DNA from: VRUE01 sp036557525
GTDB taxonomy: Bacteria > Actinomycetota > Thermoleophilia > Solirubrobacterales > 70-9
Length of the DNA: 32,705 bases
Assembly: GCA_036557525.1 (NCBI GenBank)
Contig: DATBHH010000034.1
Location: forward strand, 1-32,705
Direction of reading: 5' to 3'
Shown here: positions 7,609 through 15,449 of the stretch, one piece after another
Layout: each line of letters opens with the position of its first letter
How positions within the stretch are numbered: position 1 is the stretch's first letter
The notes under the pieces: generated by a model
Told to the model about the DNA's origin: nothing
Databases searched by the model: none
The model's input: the letters and a program-made list of their open reading frames with translations, nothing else
Made by a program: the position numbers and the translations under genes

Positions 7609-8484
7609 CTATTCCAGGACGCCGGTGGTGACGCTGCCGACGCCGAGCAGGCCGGGGCCGGCGTGGGCGCCGATCACGGGGCCGATCTCGGAAATGAAGG
7701 CCGGCTCGCAGCCGAAGATCTCGCGGCAGTCGTCGGCGAGGGTTTCCGCCGCGTCCAGATCCTCGATGTACTGGACGACCCAGGCGTCGGCGCCCGACTC
7801 GTGACGCTCGCGCGCATATTCGCGCAGCCGCTCGATCGACCGCGACCGGGTCCGGACCCGCTCGATCGGCGCGATCTCGTCTTCGAGCGTGAGGATCGGC
7901 TTGATCTTCAGCGCCGAGCCGATCCAGGCGCGGGCGCCGCCGATCCGGCCGCCGCGCCGCAGGTACTCGAGGGTGTCGATCGCGAACCACATCTTCAGCT
8001 CCTCGCGCGCCTGCCGTGCGCGGGCCACCGCCTCCTCGCCGCCGGCGCCGCCGGTCGCGGCCGCCGACGCCGCCACCGCGCAGAGCCCCATCCCGCCGCA
8101 TGCCGATCGCGAGTCGAAGATGTGGATCCGCTCGCCCCCCTTGCCCTCGGCGATCAGCCGCTCGCGCGCCTGGCCGGCAGCCTCGAACGTCCCCGAGATC
8201 CCCGAGGAGATGTGGATCGAGGCAATTTCTCGGCCCGAGTCGAGCAACGGCTCGTAGATCTCGACGAAGTCTCCGACCGAGGGCTGGGAGGTCGTCGCCG
8301 CCCTCTGCGACGCGCGCAGCTGCTCGTAGAAGGCGTCGTAGTCGGTGATCTCGGCCTCCGGCTTCAGGTCGCCGTCGATCGAGACGTAGAGGCTGATCTC
8401 CTCGATTCCCCGCTCGGCGATCAGCTCGCTCGGCAGGTAGCACGTCGTATCGCAGACCACGGCGGTCTTTGCTCCCTCGCTCAA
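7609..8484 (-). CDS. DegV family fatty-acid-binding protein
   Basis: A 291-residue DegV/EDD-fold protein. It opens with AVVCDTTCYLPSELIAERGI, then has YDAFYEQLRAS, the TSQPSVGDFVE lid motif and the HISSGISGTFEAA loop that binds the fatty acid carboxylate, and ends in the usual GPVIGAHAGPGLLGVG. Members bind fatty acids and, in Firmicutes, feed them to fatty acid kinase (FakB role). TTG 8484 is chosen since GAGAAT (8497-8492) lies 7 bases upstream, matching the leaderless pattern of this genome, and it gives the normal family length; GTG 8460 is the alternative. The in-frame extension upstream overlaps the divergent erpA gene and is not coding. Confidence 0.88.
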   Translation of the reverse strand: MSEGAKTAVVCDTTCYLPSELIAERGIEEISLYVSIDGDLKPEAEITDYDAFYEQLRASQRAATTSQPSVGDFVEIYEPLLDSGREIASIHISSGISGTFEAAGQARERLIAEGKGGERIHIFDSRSACGGMGLCAVAASAAATGGAGGEEAVARARQAREELKMWFAIDTLEYLRRGGRIGGARAWIGSALKIKPILTLEDEIAPIERVRTRSRSIERLREYARERHESGADAWVVQYIEDLDAAETLADDCREIFGCEPAFISEIGPVIGAHAGPGLLGVGSVTTGVLE

Positions 8485-8510
8485 GCTCGCGATTCTCTCA
8501 GACCGGCAGC

Positions 8511-8516
8511 TACACT
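8511..8516 (+). promoter_or_regulatory. -10 box TACACT for erpA
   Basis: TACACT ends 7 bases before GTG 8524 without any Shine-Dalgarno sequence, so the erpA mRNA is probably leaderless. The divergent degV start is only 39 bases away, so the two promoters overlap. Confidence 0.6.
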
Positions 8517-8523
8517 TAATGAA

Positions 8524-8904
8524 GTGACCGAGACCGATACACCGAAGGCTGCAATCACCCTCAGCGACAAGGCCGTCGCCAAGATCGGCGAGCTGCTCAG
8601 CGGCCAGGACGACTCCGAGGGCCAGGCGCTGCGGGTCGCCGTCCGCGGCGGCGGCTGCTCCGGGTTCCAGTACGCGCTCGCCTTCGATCAGGCCAAGGAC
8701 GACGACCACGTCTTCGAGGTCGATGGGGTCTCGGTCGTCGTCGACAAGGTCAGCATGCAGTTCGTCCTCGGCTCCGAGGTCGACTACGTCGAAGGCCTCC
8801 AGGGCGCCGGCTTTCAGGTCAACAACCCGAATGTCGTCGCCGCCTGCGGCTGCGGCTCCTCCTTCCAGGTGAAAGAGGACGCTGCGGCAGCCGCCTCCGC
8901 ATAG
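8524..8904 (+). CDS. erpA: A-type iron-sulfur cluster carrier (ErpA/IscA)
   Basis: A 126-residue HesB/IscA-type protein that receives Fe-S clusters and delivers them to apoenzymes. The three ligand cysteines are C45 (RGGGCSGFQY) and C108/C110 (ACGCGSSF). The N-terminal half carries the usual ITLSDKAVAKIGELL helix. Start GTG 8524 is supported by the adjacent -10 box. Length is typical apart from a short Ala-rich tail. Fe-S work fits the nearby BolA/CGFS glutaredoxin pair. Confidence 0.93.
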   Translation: MTETDTPKAAITLSDKAVAKIGELLSGQDDSEGQALRVAVRGGGCSGFQYALAFDQAKDDDHVFEVDGVSVVVDKVSMQFVLGSEVDYVEGLQGAGFQVNNPNVVAACGCGSSFQVKEDAAAAASA

Positions 8905-9007
8905 GGGTTGTCGGGAGAGGTTGGATTTAACCCCGCTTGGGGTCGGCTTTGCCGCCCCTTCACCCGGCCGAGCGCAGAATGTGCCGACCGGCAAGAAGGA
9001 GCGAAAA

Positions 9008-9274
9008 ATGAAAAACAGAAAGGCCAGGATCGCGGCGGCCTCGACAATCCTGGGTCTCGGTGCCCTCGGCGGCGTCGCCCTGGGGACGAATCACGGGATG
9101 CCGGCGCAGACGGCGCAGGTCCGACCCGGGTCCGGACCCATAGTCACCGGTGCCAGCGGCACGGCGGTGCCGACCAGCCAGGTGAACGTCGAACGCACCG
9201 GGACGAGCAACCGCCCCCCGATTGTCACCAGGGCCAGCGGCGGCCCGGCCGCGGTCGAACCCTTCGACGACTGA
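9008..9274 (+). CDS. small secreted protein with repeated IVTxASG motif
   Basis: An 88-residue protein of unknown function. It starts at ATG 9008 with an ideal AAGGAG (8996-9001). Residues 1-26 look like a signal peptide (MKNRKARIAAAS, then a Gly/Leu/Ala core). The mature part is polar and Pro/Thr/Ser-rich, with two imperfect copies of a PIVTxASG motif separated by about 27 residues, and ends acidic (EPFDD). Unlike its neighbours it has a conventional ribosome binding site and a 100-base leader region that contains a small ACCCC/GGGGT hairpin (8930-8943). No family is recognised. Confidence 0.65.
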   Translation: MKNRKARIAAASTILGLGALGGVALGTNHGMPAQTAQVRPGSGPIVTGASGTAVPTSQVNVERTGTSNRPPIVTRASGGPAAVEPFDD

Positions 9275-9343
9275 GGATCGATGAACCCAGGGCGGCTGTG
9301 GCGAGTATCTCCCGGCAACCCCCCGTCGAGCAGAGGAACCAGG

Positions 9344-9814
9344 ATGAGCTCAAGACAGAGAGTGTTGGTGATTGCGAACCGGACCGCCGACTCCCCGGAC
9401 CTGATCGAGGCCCTGCGCCGGCGGCTCGGCGAGGAGGGCACGAGCTTCACCCTCCTCGTGCCGGCCGTCCCGCATGGGCTTTCCTGGGCGGCGAACATGA
9501 AGGCGGGCTGGTCGGCGGCGATCTCCCGCGCCGAAGCCGCTTCGCAGCGGATGCGGGCCGGCGGCATCGCGCTCGAGGAGGTCATCGTCGGGGACCCGGA
9601 CCCCTTCGCGGCCGCCGGCGACGCGCTCCACGCGGGCGGGTTTGCGGAGGTGATCGTCTCAACCCTTCCCCGTGGCATCTCGAACTGGCTCAGGCTCGGG
9701 CTCGCCGACCGCCTGCGCCGGGCGTTCGCAATCCCTGTGACTCAGGTCAGCGCGCATCCACGGGCAAGGCCGGCGCTGGTCAGGCGAAGAGAGCCGGTGG
9801 GCGTTCCGTCCTGA
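9344..9814 (+). CDS. UspA-like nucleotide-binding-fold protein
   Basis: A 156-residue protein with a Rossmann-like universal-stress layout: a first strand QRVLVIANRT, a DLIEALRRRL helix, a second strand FTLLVPAVP, a long helix ending in QRMRAGG, the strand VIVGDPDP and then EVIVSTLPRGISNWLRLGLADRLRR, which resembles the late strand-plus-helix of this fold. Start ATG 9344 has AGAGGA 6 bases upstream; an in-frame ATG at 9281 would add 21 residues that look unlike the family. The exact stress or ligand role is not known. Confidence 0.7.
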   Translation: MSSRQRVLVIANRTADSPDLIEALRRRLGEEGTSFTLLVPAVPHGLSWAANMKAGWSAAISRAEAASQRMRAGGIALEEVIVGDPDPFAAAGDALHAGGFAEVIVSTLPRGISNWLRLGLADRLRRAFAIPVTQVSAHPRARPALVRRREPVGVPS

Positions 9815-9824
9815 ACTTGGGCGG

Positions 9825-10205
9825 CTATTCGATCTGCAGCGGAGGCGCCTGCGCCGGCGGTGCCGCGTGCAGGGCGCTCGCCGGCTGCTCGACCCCGAGG
9901 GCCTCGGCCAGCTCGCCCGACTCGTACATCTCCTCGACGATGTCGGCGCCGCCGATCAGCTCGCCGTTGACGTAGAGCTGCGGGAAGGTCTGCCAGTCGG
10001 AGATCTCCGCGGTGACCTCGCGCAGCGGCTGCAGCACCGGCAGCACGTCGATCGCCCCGTAGTCGACGTCCATCGCGTCGAGGACCTGGACGACCCGCAT
10101 CGAGAACCCGCAGCGCGGCGCTTCCGGCGTGCCTTTCATGAACAGCAGCACTGGGTGGCCGGCGATCAGCTCTTCGACCTTGCTCTTCAGCGCGGGATCG
10201 GACAT
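9825..10205 (-). CDS. grxD: CGFS monothiol glutaredoxin (Grx4/GrxD type)
   Basis: A 126-residue monothiol glutaredoxin. The active-site CGFS is at residues 32-35 (KGTPEAPRCGFSMRV), followed by WQTFPQLYVNGELIGGADIV, which holds the cis-Pro and glutathione-binding residues. Such proteins bind a glutathione-ligated 2Fe-2S cluster and usually partner with BolA. The bolA gene is immediately upstream on the same strand (28-base gap). A Pro/Ala-rich tail of about 18 residues follows the domain. ATG 10205 has no Shine-Dalgarno but a -10 box at 10218-10213. Confidence 0.92.
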   Translation of the reverse strand: MSDPALKSKVEELIAGHPVLLFMKGTPEAPRCGFSMRVVQVLDAMDVDYGAIDVLPVLQPLREVTAEISDWQTFPQLYVNGELIGGADIVEEMYESGELAEALGVEQPASALHAAPPAQAPPLQIE

Positions 10206-10212
10206 CGGCAAC

Positions 10213-10218
10213 AGGGTA
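10213..10218 (-). promoter_or_regulatory. -10 box TACCCT for the glutaredoxin gene
   Basis: On the minus strand TACCCT ends 7 bases before ATG 10205. It lies in the 28-base gap after bolA, so the glutaredoxin could have its own leaderless transcript besides read-through from bolA. Confidence 0.5.
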
Positions 10219-10233
10219 GCGACATTCTGTCGC

Positions 10234-10542
10234 CTACCCATCCGCCTCCGACCGCGGGAGCGAGGGAGCATCATGGTCTGATCCCTGCGACCGAGGGGGA
10301 GCCGAGGAGGCGGATGGAATTGATGTCCTGATCGAGAGGGCGTGGATCTGGCCGTCCTCGAAGCGCTCGACCACGGCCGCCTTGACGAGCCGGTGCTGGT
10401 CGATCCGCGAGAGTCCCTCGAACTGGGGGGCGGCGACGGTCGCCCGCAGGTGGTCGCCGGCGCCGGTCTCATCGACCACCTCGACCTCGGCGCCGGGAAG
10501 GCTCGTCTCGATCATCGACTTGATCTCCGCCAGATCGGCCAT
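10234..10542 (-). CDS. bolA: BolA family protein
   Basis: A 102-residue BolA-fold protein. It contains the expected IKSMIETSLPGAEVEVVDETGAGDHLRATV segment, in which GDHLRA replaces the usual GSHF region, and the signature RIDQHRLVKAAV (consensus ..hR.Vy..l). The final 25 residues after ALSIRTS are low-complexity and probably disordered. BolA proteins form cluster-bridged heterodimers with CGFS glutaredoxins, and the adjacent glutaredoxin makes this a textbook pair. ATG 10542 is 9 bases from a TAGAAT -10 box. Confidence 0.88.
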   Translation of the reverse strand: MADLAEIKSMIETSLPGAEVEVVDETGAGDHLRATVAAPQFEGLSRIDQHRLVKAAVVERFEDGQIHALSIRTSIPSASSAPPRSQGSDHDAPSLPRSEADG

Positions 10543-10551
10543 CGCGGCGCG

Positions 10552-10557
10552 ATTCTA
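10552..10557 (-). promoter_or_regulatory. -10 box TAGAAT for bolA
   Basis: On the minus strand TAGAAT ends 9 bases before ATG 10542; no Shine-Dalgarno is present. It is 19 bases from the plus-strand box for the alpha/beta hydrolase, making a compact divergent promoter. Confidence 0.6.
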
Positions 10558-10576
10558 CGAGGTGCCCGGCGCGGGC

Positions 10577-10582
10577 TAGGAT
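10577..10582 (+). promoter_or_regulatory. -10 box TAGGAT for the alpha/beta hydrolase
   Basis: TAGGAT ends 6 bases before GTG 10589, which would place transcription initiation on the start codon itself. Confidence 0.6.
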
Positions 10583-10588
10583 CGCCCG

Positions 10589-11503
10589 GTGGGGTGGGAA
10601 GAGATTCGATTCGGGGCCGGCCCGGACAAATGCGTCGGGCGCCTGTTCAGGCCCGATTCCTCCACCGGAACCCTCCCGTGCCTGGTCATGGGATCGGGCT
10701 TCTCCTGCGTTCGCGACCAGGGCCTCGATGCCTTCGCCGAGCGCCTCGCCGCGGCCGGGTACGCCGCCCTCGCCTTCGACTACAGACACTGGGGCGAGAG
10801 CGACGGCGAGCCGCGCCAGCTGTCGAACGCGCGCCGCCAGCGGGCCGACTGGAGGGCGGCGGTTGCCGGTGCCGCTGCGGAGGAGGACATCGATTCCGAG
10901 CGGATCGGGCTCTGGGCCTACTCGCTGGGTACCGGCCATATCCAGGCCCTGGCCGCCGCCGGCCTCGATGTCGCGGCGCTCGTCTGCGTCGCCCCGCTTC
11001 TCAACGGGCGTAGCAGCCTGCTGCACATCGGCGGCTCTCGCCACGTGGCGAGGCTCACCGGAGCGGGAGTCCGCGATGCGGCCAGGGCCCTGCGCCGGGC
11101 CGAGCCCTACCGGATCCGCGCGATCGGCGAGCCCGGTTCGCTATCGGTGATCAACAGCCCCGAGGCGGCTGACGGCTTCGCCGCGATCACCCCGCCGGGC
11201 TCGAGCTGGCGCAACGAGGTCTGCGCCCGCGTCGCCCTCACGCCTCCGTACAACCTGGTCAGGAAGGTGCCCAGGATCCGCTGCCCGGTCCTCTACTGCG
11301 TCTTCGAGGCCGACGACGTCAACCCGCCCGAGCTGGGCCGCCGCGCCGCTCGGCTCGCCCCTCGCGGCGAGCTCCGCGAGTACCCGGGCGGCCATTACGC
11401 GGCCTTCTCGGAGACGGTCTTCGAGCGCCTTCTCGCCGACCAGCTCGAGTTCCTCGGCCGCAACCTCGGGACGGGCCGCCCGGCTGCCGGCATGCGGCCC
11501 TAA
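10589..11503 (+). CDS. alpha/beta hydrolase (dienelactone hydrolase/X-Pro peptidase-like)
   Basis: A 304-residue serine hydrolase. The oxyanion region is LVMGSGFSC, the DYRHWGESDG turn follows, the nucleophile is S112 in AYSLG (the first Gly of GxSxG is Ala), and the remaining triad members are likely the Asp of FEADDVNP and the His of YPGGHYAAF. A cap-like insertion lies between residues about 140 and 220. The substrate is unknown. It is preceded by a leaderless-type promoter and its stop overlaps the convergent ferredoxin reductase stop by three bases. Confidence 0.85.
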   Translation: MGWEEIRFGAGPDKCVGRLFRPDSSTGTLPCLVMGSGFSCVRDQGLDAFAERLAAAGYAALAFDYRHWGESDGEPRQLSNARRQRADWRAAVAGAAAEEDIDSERIGLWAYSLGTGHIQALAAAGLDVAALVCVAPLLNGRSSLLHIGGSRHVARLTGAGVRDAARALRRAEPYRIRAIGEPGSLSVINSPEAADGFAAITPPGSSWRNEVCARVALTPPYNLVRKVPRIRCPVLYCVFEADDVNPPELGRRAARLAPRGELREYPGGHYAAFSETVFERLLADQLEFLGRNLGTGRPAAGMRP

Positions 11504-12906
11504 CCGCTGATCTTCTCGCCGAGCGCGTCGAGCATCTCCTCGACCGTGACGAACTTCACCCGGGGGCGGCCATGCGGCTCGCCGCGGCCGACCTCGGCCT
11601 CGTCGATCGCCTGCCAGTCCTCGAAGCTGACGAACCGGATGCCGCGCTCGGCGAGGAGCTCCTCGACCGCGGCGGGGTCCGGCTCGGCCGGCTCGAGCAG
11701 GGTTCCCGACTCGACGTCGGCGAGCAGGTGCCGGACCGTCTCCAGCGCGTCTTTCTTGTTGGTGCCGATCACTCCCGATGGGCCGCGCTTGATCCAGCCG
11801 GCGGTGTAGTGGCCGACCCTGTGGCCCGCGTCGTGGGAGTCGAGCACCCGCCCACCCTCGTTGAGGATCAGGCCGCGGCCGTCGTCGAACGGCACGCCCT
11901 CGATCGGGATGCCGGTGTAGCCGACCGAGCGCAGGATCAGCCCGCACTCGAGCTCCTCGCGCTCGCCGCTGTCGCGTGCCCGCAGCGACCCGTCCTCCTC
12001 GACCAGCTCGTTGCGGCCGATCACGACCGTCTCCACTCTGCCGTCGCCGCGGACCTCGACGGGGGAGGCCAGGAATCGGAGGACGATGCGCTTCCGCTTC
12101 CCCTCCGGCTCGCGCTCGGAGAACTCGCGCAGGGTCTCGACGTTGACCCGGGTCGTCTTGTCGGCCTCCTCGGACTCGAGGAAGGCGGCGCTCGCCGGGT
12201 CGAGCTCGACCTCGGCGGGGTCGACGACCACTTCGGCGCCCTCCATCTCGCCGAGCTCCTTGATCTCGGGATTGGTGAAGGCGGCCTGCGCCGGACCGCG
12301 GCGGCCGAGGACGACGATCTCGCGGATCTCGCTGCGGTCGAGGACCTCGATCGCGTGGTCGGCGGTGTCGGTCTCGCGCAGCTCGCGGTCGGTCAGGGCG
12401 AGCATCCGGGCGACGTCCATCGCGACGTTGCCGTTGCCGATCACCACCGCCCGCTCACAGGAGAGGTCGAACCGCTCGTCGCAGTAGTCGGGATGGGCGT
12501 TGTACCAGCCGACGAAGGCGGTGGCCGCGTGGCTGCCGGGCAGGTCTTCGCCGGGGATGCCGAGCCGGCGATCGGTCTCGCAGCCGACCGTGTAGACGAT
12601 CGCGTGGTAGAGGCGCTCGAGGTCCTCGACCTCGATGTCGTGGCCGACCTTGACGTTGCCGAAGAATCGGAAGCCCTCGCGGGCTGCGGTCTTCTCGTAG
12701 ACGCGTATCACCGACTTGATCTTCGGATGGTCGGGGGCGACGCCGCCACGGACGAGTCCGAACGGGGTCGGGAGGCGGTCGAACAGATCGACCTGGGCGT
12801 GCGTCTCCTCGTCCTTGAGGATGTGCTCGGCGGCGTAGAAGCCGGATGGGCCGGCGCCGACGATCGCGATGCGGACGGGGTTCTCCGGTGTTCCGATCTT
12901 GCTCAT
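11500..12906 (-). CDS. fprA: ferredoxin-NADP(+) reductase, FprA/adrenodoxin-reductase type
   Basis: A 468-residue flavoenzyme that passes electrons between NADPH and ferredoxin. The FAD-binding GAGPSGFYAAEHIL motif begins at residue 17, followed by the family-specific DRLPTPFGLVRGGVAPDHPKIK segments. The NADP site is GNGNVAMDVARML, and the C-terminal part has GHYTAGWIKRGPSGVIGTNK, the usual FAD-contact region of mycobacterial FprA. It lies 52 bases after hemQ on the same strand and could supply electrons to heme or P450 chemistry. ATG 12906 has a weak CAGAAT box 6 bases upstream. Confidence 0.92.
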   Translation of the reverse strand: MSKIGTPENPVRIAIVGAGPSGFYAAEHILKDEETHAQVDLFDRLPTPFGLVRGGVAPDHPKIKSVIRVYEKTAAREGFRFFGNVKVGHDIEVEDLERLYHAIVYTVGCETDRRLGIPGEDLPGSHAATAFVGWYNAHPDYCDERFDLSCERAVVIGNGNVAMDVARMLALTDRELRETDTADHAIEVLDRSEIREIVVLGRRGPAQAAFTNPEIKELGEMEGAEVVVDPAEVELDPASAAFLESEEADKTTRVNVETLREFSEREPEGKRKRIVLRFLASPVEVRGDGRVETVVIGRNELVEEDGSLRARDSGEREELECGLILRSVGYTGIPIEGVPFDDGRGLILNEGGRVLDSHDAGHRVGHYTAGWIKRGPSGVIGTNKKDALETVRHLLADVESGTLLEPAEPDPAAVEELLAERGIRFVSFEDWQAIDEAEVGRGEPHGRPRVKFVTVEEMLDALGEKISG

Positions 12907-12958
12907 CTCGAAATTCTGACCTTTCGCGGGACGCGGAAGGATAGGGAACGCGCGTTCG

Positions 12959-13654
12959 CTAGGTCGCCGCAGCGACCGCGCTCGCCGTCCCGTCGAGGGC
13001 GTCGAGCGCCCTGCGCGGCGACATCGCGACGCAGGTGAAGATCGGGGTCTCGCGCTCGGTGTAGGCGCTCGACTCGGTCGGCCGCAGCTCCTGGACGAGA
13101 TCGAGGAACTCGCCCGGGTCGTCGCCCTCGAATGCGACGACGAACTCCTGGTCGTCGAGGCCGAACGAGTAGGTGGTGTTGATCGTGATCTCGGGGTGGC
13201 GGCGACCGACCTCGATGTGGCTCCTCATGATCCGGCCGCGCTCCTCGTCGGGCAGCCCGTACCAGCGGCGCTGCTTGACCATCGGGTAGAGGAACAGGTA
13301 CCTGCGCTCGGAGACGCAGATCTCCGGTCGCGCCGCCTCGTCGGAGTACTGCGAGCGTTTCGTCATCGAGAGATAGGAGTAGGGGGTGGTCGCCCACTTC
13401 GCCAGCCCGCTCTGGCCGAGAACGACGTGGAAGGTGTGGAGGTCGTCGAGGTTGGGGCTCTGGGTGAGCAGGAGGAGGTCGACGTCGCCGCGCGTTCCTA
13501 TGGTTGAGTAAGCGCGGAGCGAGCGGTCGAGGGCGAAGTCCTCGCAGGCGGCCAGGAACTCCCGCTTGTCCGCCGCGCGCAGATCGGCGTCGCGGCGGCG
13601 CCACTCGGGGTCGATCTTGAAGAAAGTGAACTTGGCGAACGTGCGGTCGGCCAT
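12959..13654 (-). CDS. hemQ: HemQ/ChdC coproheme decarboxylase (chlorite dismutase family)
   Basis: A 231-residue member of the chlorite dismutase-like family. In Gram-positive bacteria this enzyme performs the last step of the coproporphyrin-dependent heme pathway, two oxidative decarboxylations of coproheme. The signature YPMVK gives the catalytic Tyr (Y123) and propionate-contacting Lys (K127); H146 in RSHIEVG is the likely proximal heme ligand, followed by TYSFGLDDQEFVVAFEGDDP, typical of the family. A Gln-to-Arg type check for chlorite activity cannot be made reliably by eye. ATG 13654 is 7 bases from a TATCGT box, and its first codons overlap the divergent membrane-protein gene. Confidence 0.9.
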   Translation of the reverse strand: MADRTFAKFTFFKIDPEWRRRDADLRAADKREFLAACEDFALDRSLRAYSTIGTRGDVDLLLLTQSPNLDDLHTFHVVLGQSGLAKWATTPYSYLSMTKRSQYSDEAARPEICVSERRYLFLYPMVKQRRWYGLPDEERGRIMRSHIEVGRRHPEITINTTYSFGLDDQEFVVAFEGDDPGEFLDLVQELRPTESSAYTERETPIFTCVAMSPRRALDALDGTASAVAAAT

Positions 13655-15386
13655 CGGGATCACGATAGCGGTGGCGATCGCGGCGGCGCTCGGTTCGGCG
13701 CCCTCCCGGGCGGTTGCCGCACCCACGGCGACGGTCGTCTGGGTCCCGCGGGGGACCCCTGCCGAGTACCTCGCCGATCTCGGCCTCTCGCCGGGGCTGA
13801 TGAGCGCCGGGCTGGGCTCGGTCCCGGCGGGCCAGACGTATCTCGACATCGGTCAGGGGAACCGGGTGTTCGACTCGCTCTATGACCCGTCCGATCTTCC
13901 GGTTCAGGTCGGCGACGACGTCTGCGCCCCCGTGCGCTCGGGCCCCATCGTCAATAGGGCGGAATCGGCGCCCGCCGAAATCGTCCCCGGATTGCTGGCG
14001 ACGACGCTTGCGAACGCCGGCAGCCGCTGCCGGGTCCGCAGCGCCTCGCTGCGCCGGCTCGCGCGCCTCGTCGGCACCCGCCGCGGCGACCAGTTGGTGA
14101 TCGCGATCGAGCGGCCTCCCCCGGCAACCGACCGGCAGCTGTCGATCGGGATCGCCGGCCCGGGCTTCGACGGCAACCTGACATCCGACAGCACCCGCCT
14201 CGACGGCTACGTCCTCTCCACCGACGTCGCCCCGACGATCCTCGAATTCCTCGGCGTCCCGGTCCCCGACGAGATGTCCGGGCAGCCGATCCGTACGGTC
14301 GGCGCGGTCGACGCCGGCGCCGTCGAATCCCTCGGGAACCGGATGGCGGTGATCTCCGAACGCCGCGGACCCGTGATCGGGCTGGCGCTGCTGATCTGGC
14401 TCCTCGCCCTCGCCGCGGTGGCCGGGGTGGCCGCGGCCGGGGCTGCGACCCGCGAAGGGGTGCGCGTCGTCGCCCTCAGCGTCGTCTACCTGCCGCTGGC
14501 ACTGCTGCTCGGCGCCGCGATCGAGCCGAGCAGGACGGTCGAAACCGTCCTGACCATCGTCACGGCGCCCGCCCTGGCCTTCCTGACCCTGCGCCTCGTC
14601 GGCGGCTACCGCGCCCTCGCACTCGCCAGCGGCGTGACCGTCGCCGCCTGCGCCGTCGACGTCGTCGCCGGGTCGCCGCTGACCGCGCTGTCGCTGCTCG
14701 GGCCCGACCCGGGCCTCGGCGTTCGCTTCTACGGGATCGGGAACGAGCTCGAGGCGCTGCTGGCAGTTCTGGTGATCGCCGGCACCGGAGCGGCGCTGGC
14801 CGGCTACCGGCGGCGGCTGCCCCCGGCGCGCGCCGCGGCCGCCTTCCTCGTCGTCGGGCTCGGCCTCGCGTTCGTCTTCGCCCTCGGCCGCTTCGGGGCC
14901 GACGTCGGGGCGGCGATCGTCCTTCCGTTCGGCGCCGCGGTCGCCGCCGCCACGATCGGCGCCCGGGGGATCCGCTCGGCGCTGCTGATCGTCGCGGCGC
15001 CGGTGGCCGCCGTCGGCGTCCTGGCCCTGATCGACCTCGCGACCGGCGCCAATTCGCATCTCACCCGCTCGGTGCTCGACGCGGGCGGCCTCAACCAGGT
15101 GGCGGAGGTCGCCCAGCGCCGGCTCGAGCTTTCCGCCCACAGCTTCGCGCGGCCGGTCGTCTACCTGTTCATGCCGCTGGTCATCGTCGTCGCTGTGCTG
15201 GCCTATCTCGGCCGCGACAGGGTCGCGGCCTGGCTGCGCCGGGTCCCGCCGATGCGGGCGGGGATGGCGGGCGCGCTCGCCGCGGTCGTCATCGGCGCCC
15301 TCGCCAACGACTCCGGTGCGCTCGTGATCGAGATCGGCGGCGCCTATCTGACCGCGTTTCTCGGCTTCGCCTGGGCTGAGAGCTGA
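13641..15386 (+). CDS. polytopic membrane protein with alkaline-phosphatase-like extracytoplasmic domain
   Basis: A 581-residue protein from GTG 13641. Residues 1-26 are a signal peptide (MRSAIGITIAVAIAAALG). Residues about 30-235 are an extracytoplasmic domain ending STDVAPTILEFLGVPVPDEMSGQPIRT, the same pattern seen near the end of alkaline-phosphatase/sulfatase-superfamily domains, although the metal-binding residues are not evident. At least ten membrane helices follow from about 260 to the end, including polar GRFGADVGAAIVLPFG. The start is uncertain: GTG 13626 and 13671 are alternatives and no Shine-Dalgarno is convincing. It sits 63 bases before the glycosyltransferase-flippase gene and may share its envelope role. 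The function is not recognised. Confidence 0.75.
   Translation: MRSAIGITIAVAIAAALGSAPSRAVAAPTATVVWVPRGTPAEYLADLGLSPGLMSAGLGSVPAGQTYLDIGQGNRVFDSLYDPSDLPVQVGDDVCAPVRSGPIVNRAESAPAEIVPGLLATTLANAGSRCRVRSASLRRLARLVGTRRGDQLVIAIERPPPATDRQLSIGIAGPGFDGNLTSDSTRLDGYVLSTDVAPTILEFLGVPVPDEMSGQPIRTVGAVDAGAVESLGNRMAVISERRGPVIGLALLIWLLALAAVAGVAAAGAATREGVRVVALSVVYLPLALLLGAAIEPSRTVETVLTIVTAPALAFLTLRLVGGYRALALASGVTVAACAVDVVAGSPLTALSLLGPDPGLGVRFYGIGNELEALLAVLVIAGTGAALAGYRRRLPPARAAAAFLVVGLGLAFVFALGRFGADVGAAIVLPFGAAVAAATIGARGIRSALLIVAAPVAAVGVLALIDLATGANSHLTRSVLDAGGLNQVAEVAQRRLELSAHSFARPVVYLFMPLVIVVAVLAYLGRDRVAAWLRRVPPMRAGMAGALAAVVIGALANDSGALVIEIGGAYLTAFLGFAWAES
13662..13667 (-). promoter_or_regulatory. -10 box TATCGT for hemQ
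   Basis: On the minus strand TATCGT ends 7 bases before ATG 13654 with no Shine-Dalgarno. It lies within the predicted signal peptide codons of the divergent gene, so hemQ's promoter is inside another reading frame. Confidence 0.5.
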
Positions 15387-15434
15387 CCGCGATCGGCCTG
15401 CAGGGGTGTCTCCGGTCCGAACCGATCCATCCTT

Positions 15435-15440
15435 TAGGCT
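15435..15440 (+). promoter_or_regulatory. -10 box TAGGCT for the glycosyltransferase fusion
   Basis: TAGGCT ends 9 bases before GTG 15450. It favours GTG 15450 over GTG 15441 as the start, because the latter would touch the box. Confidence 0.45.
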
Positions 15441-15449
15441 GTGTGGCCC

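Noticed and set aside
8485..8994. Long N-terminal extension of the DegV gene
   Set aside because: The extension lies opposite the erpA coding region and lacks any domain; DegV proteins begin at about residue AVVCDTT.
11572..13038. A 488-codon plus-strand open frame opposite fprA
   Set aside because: Antisense shadow of a gene with clear FAD and NADP motifs.
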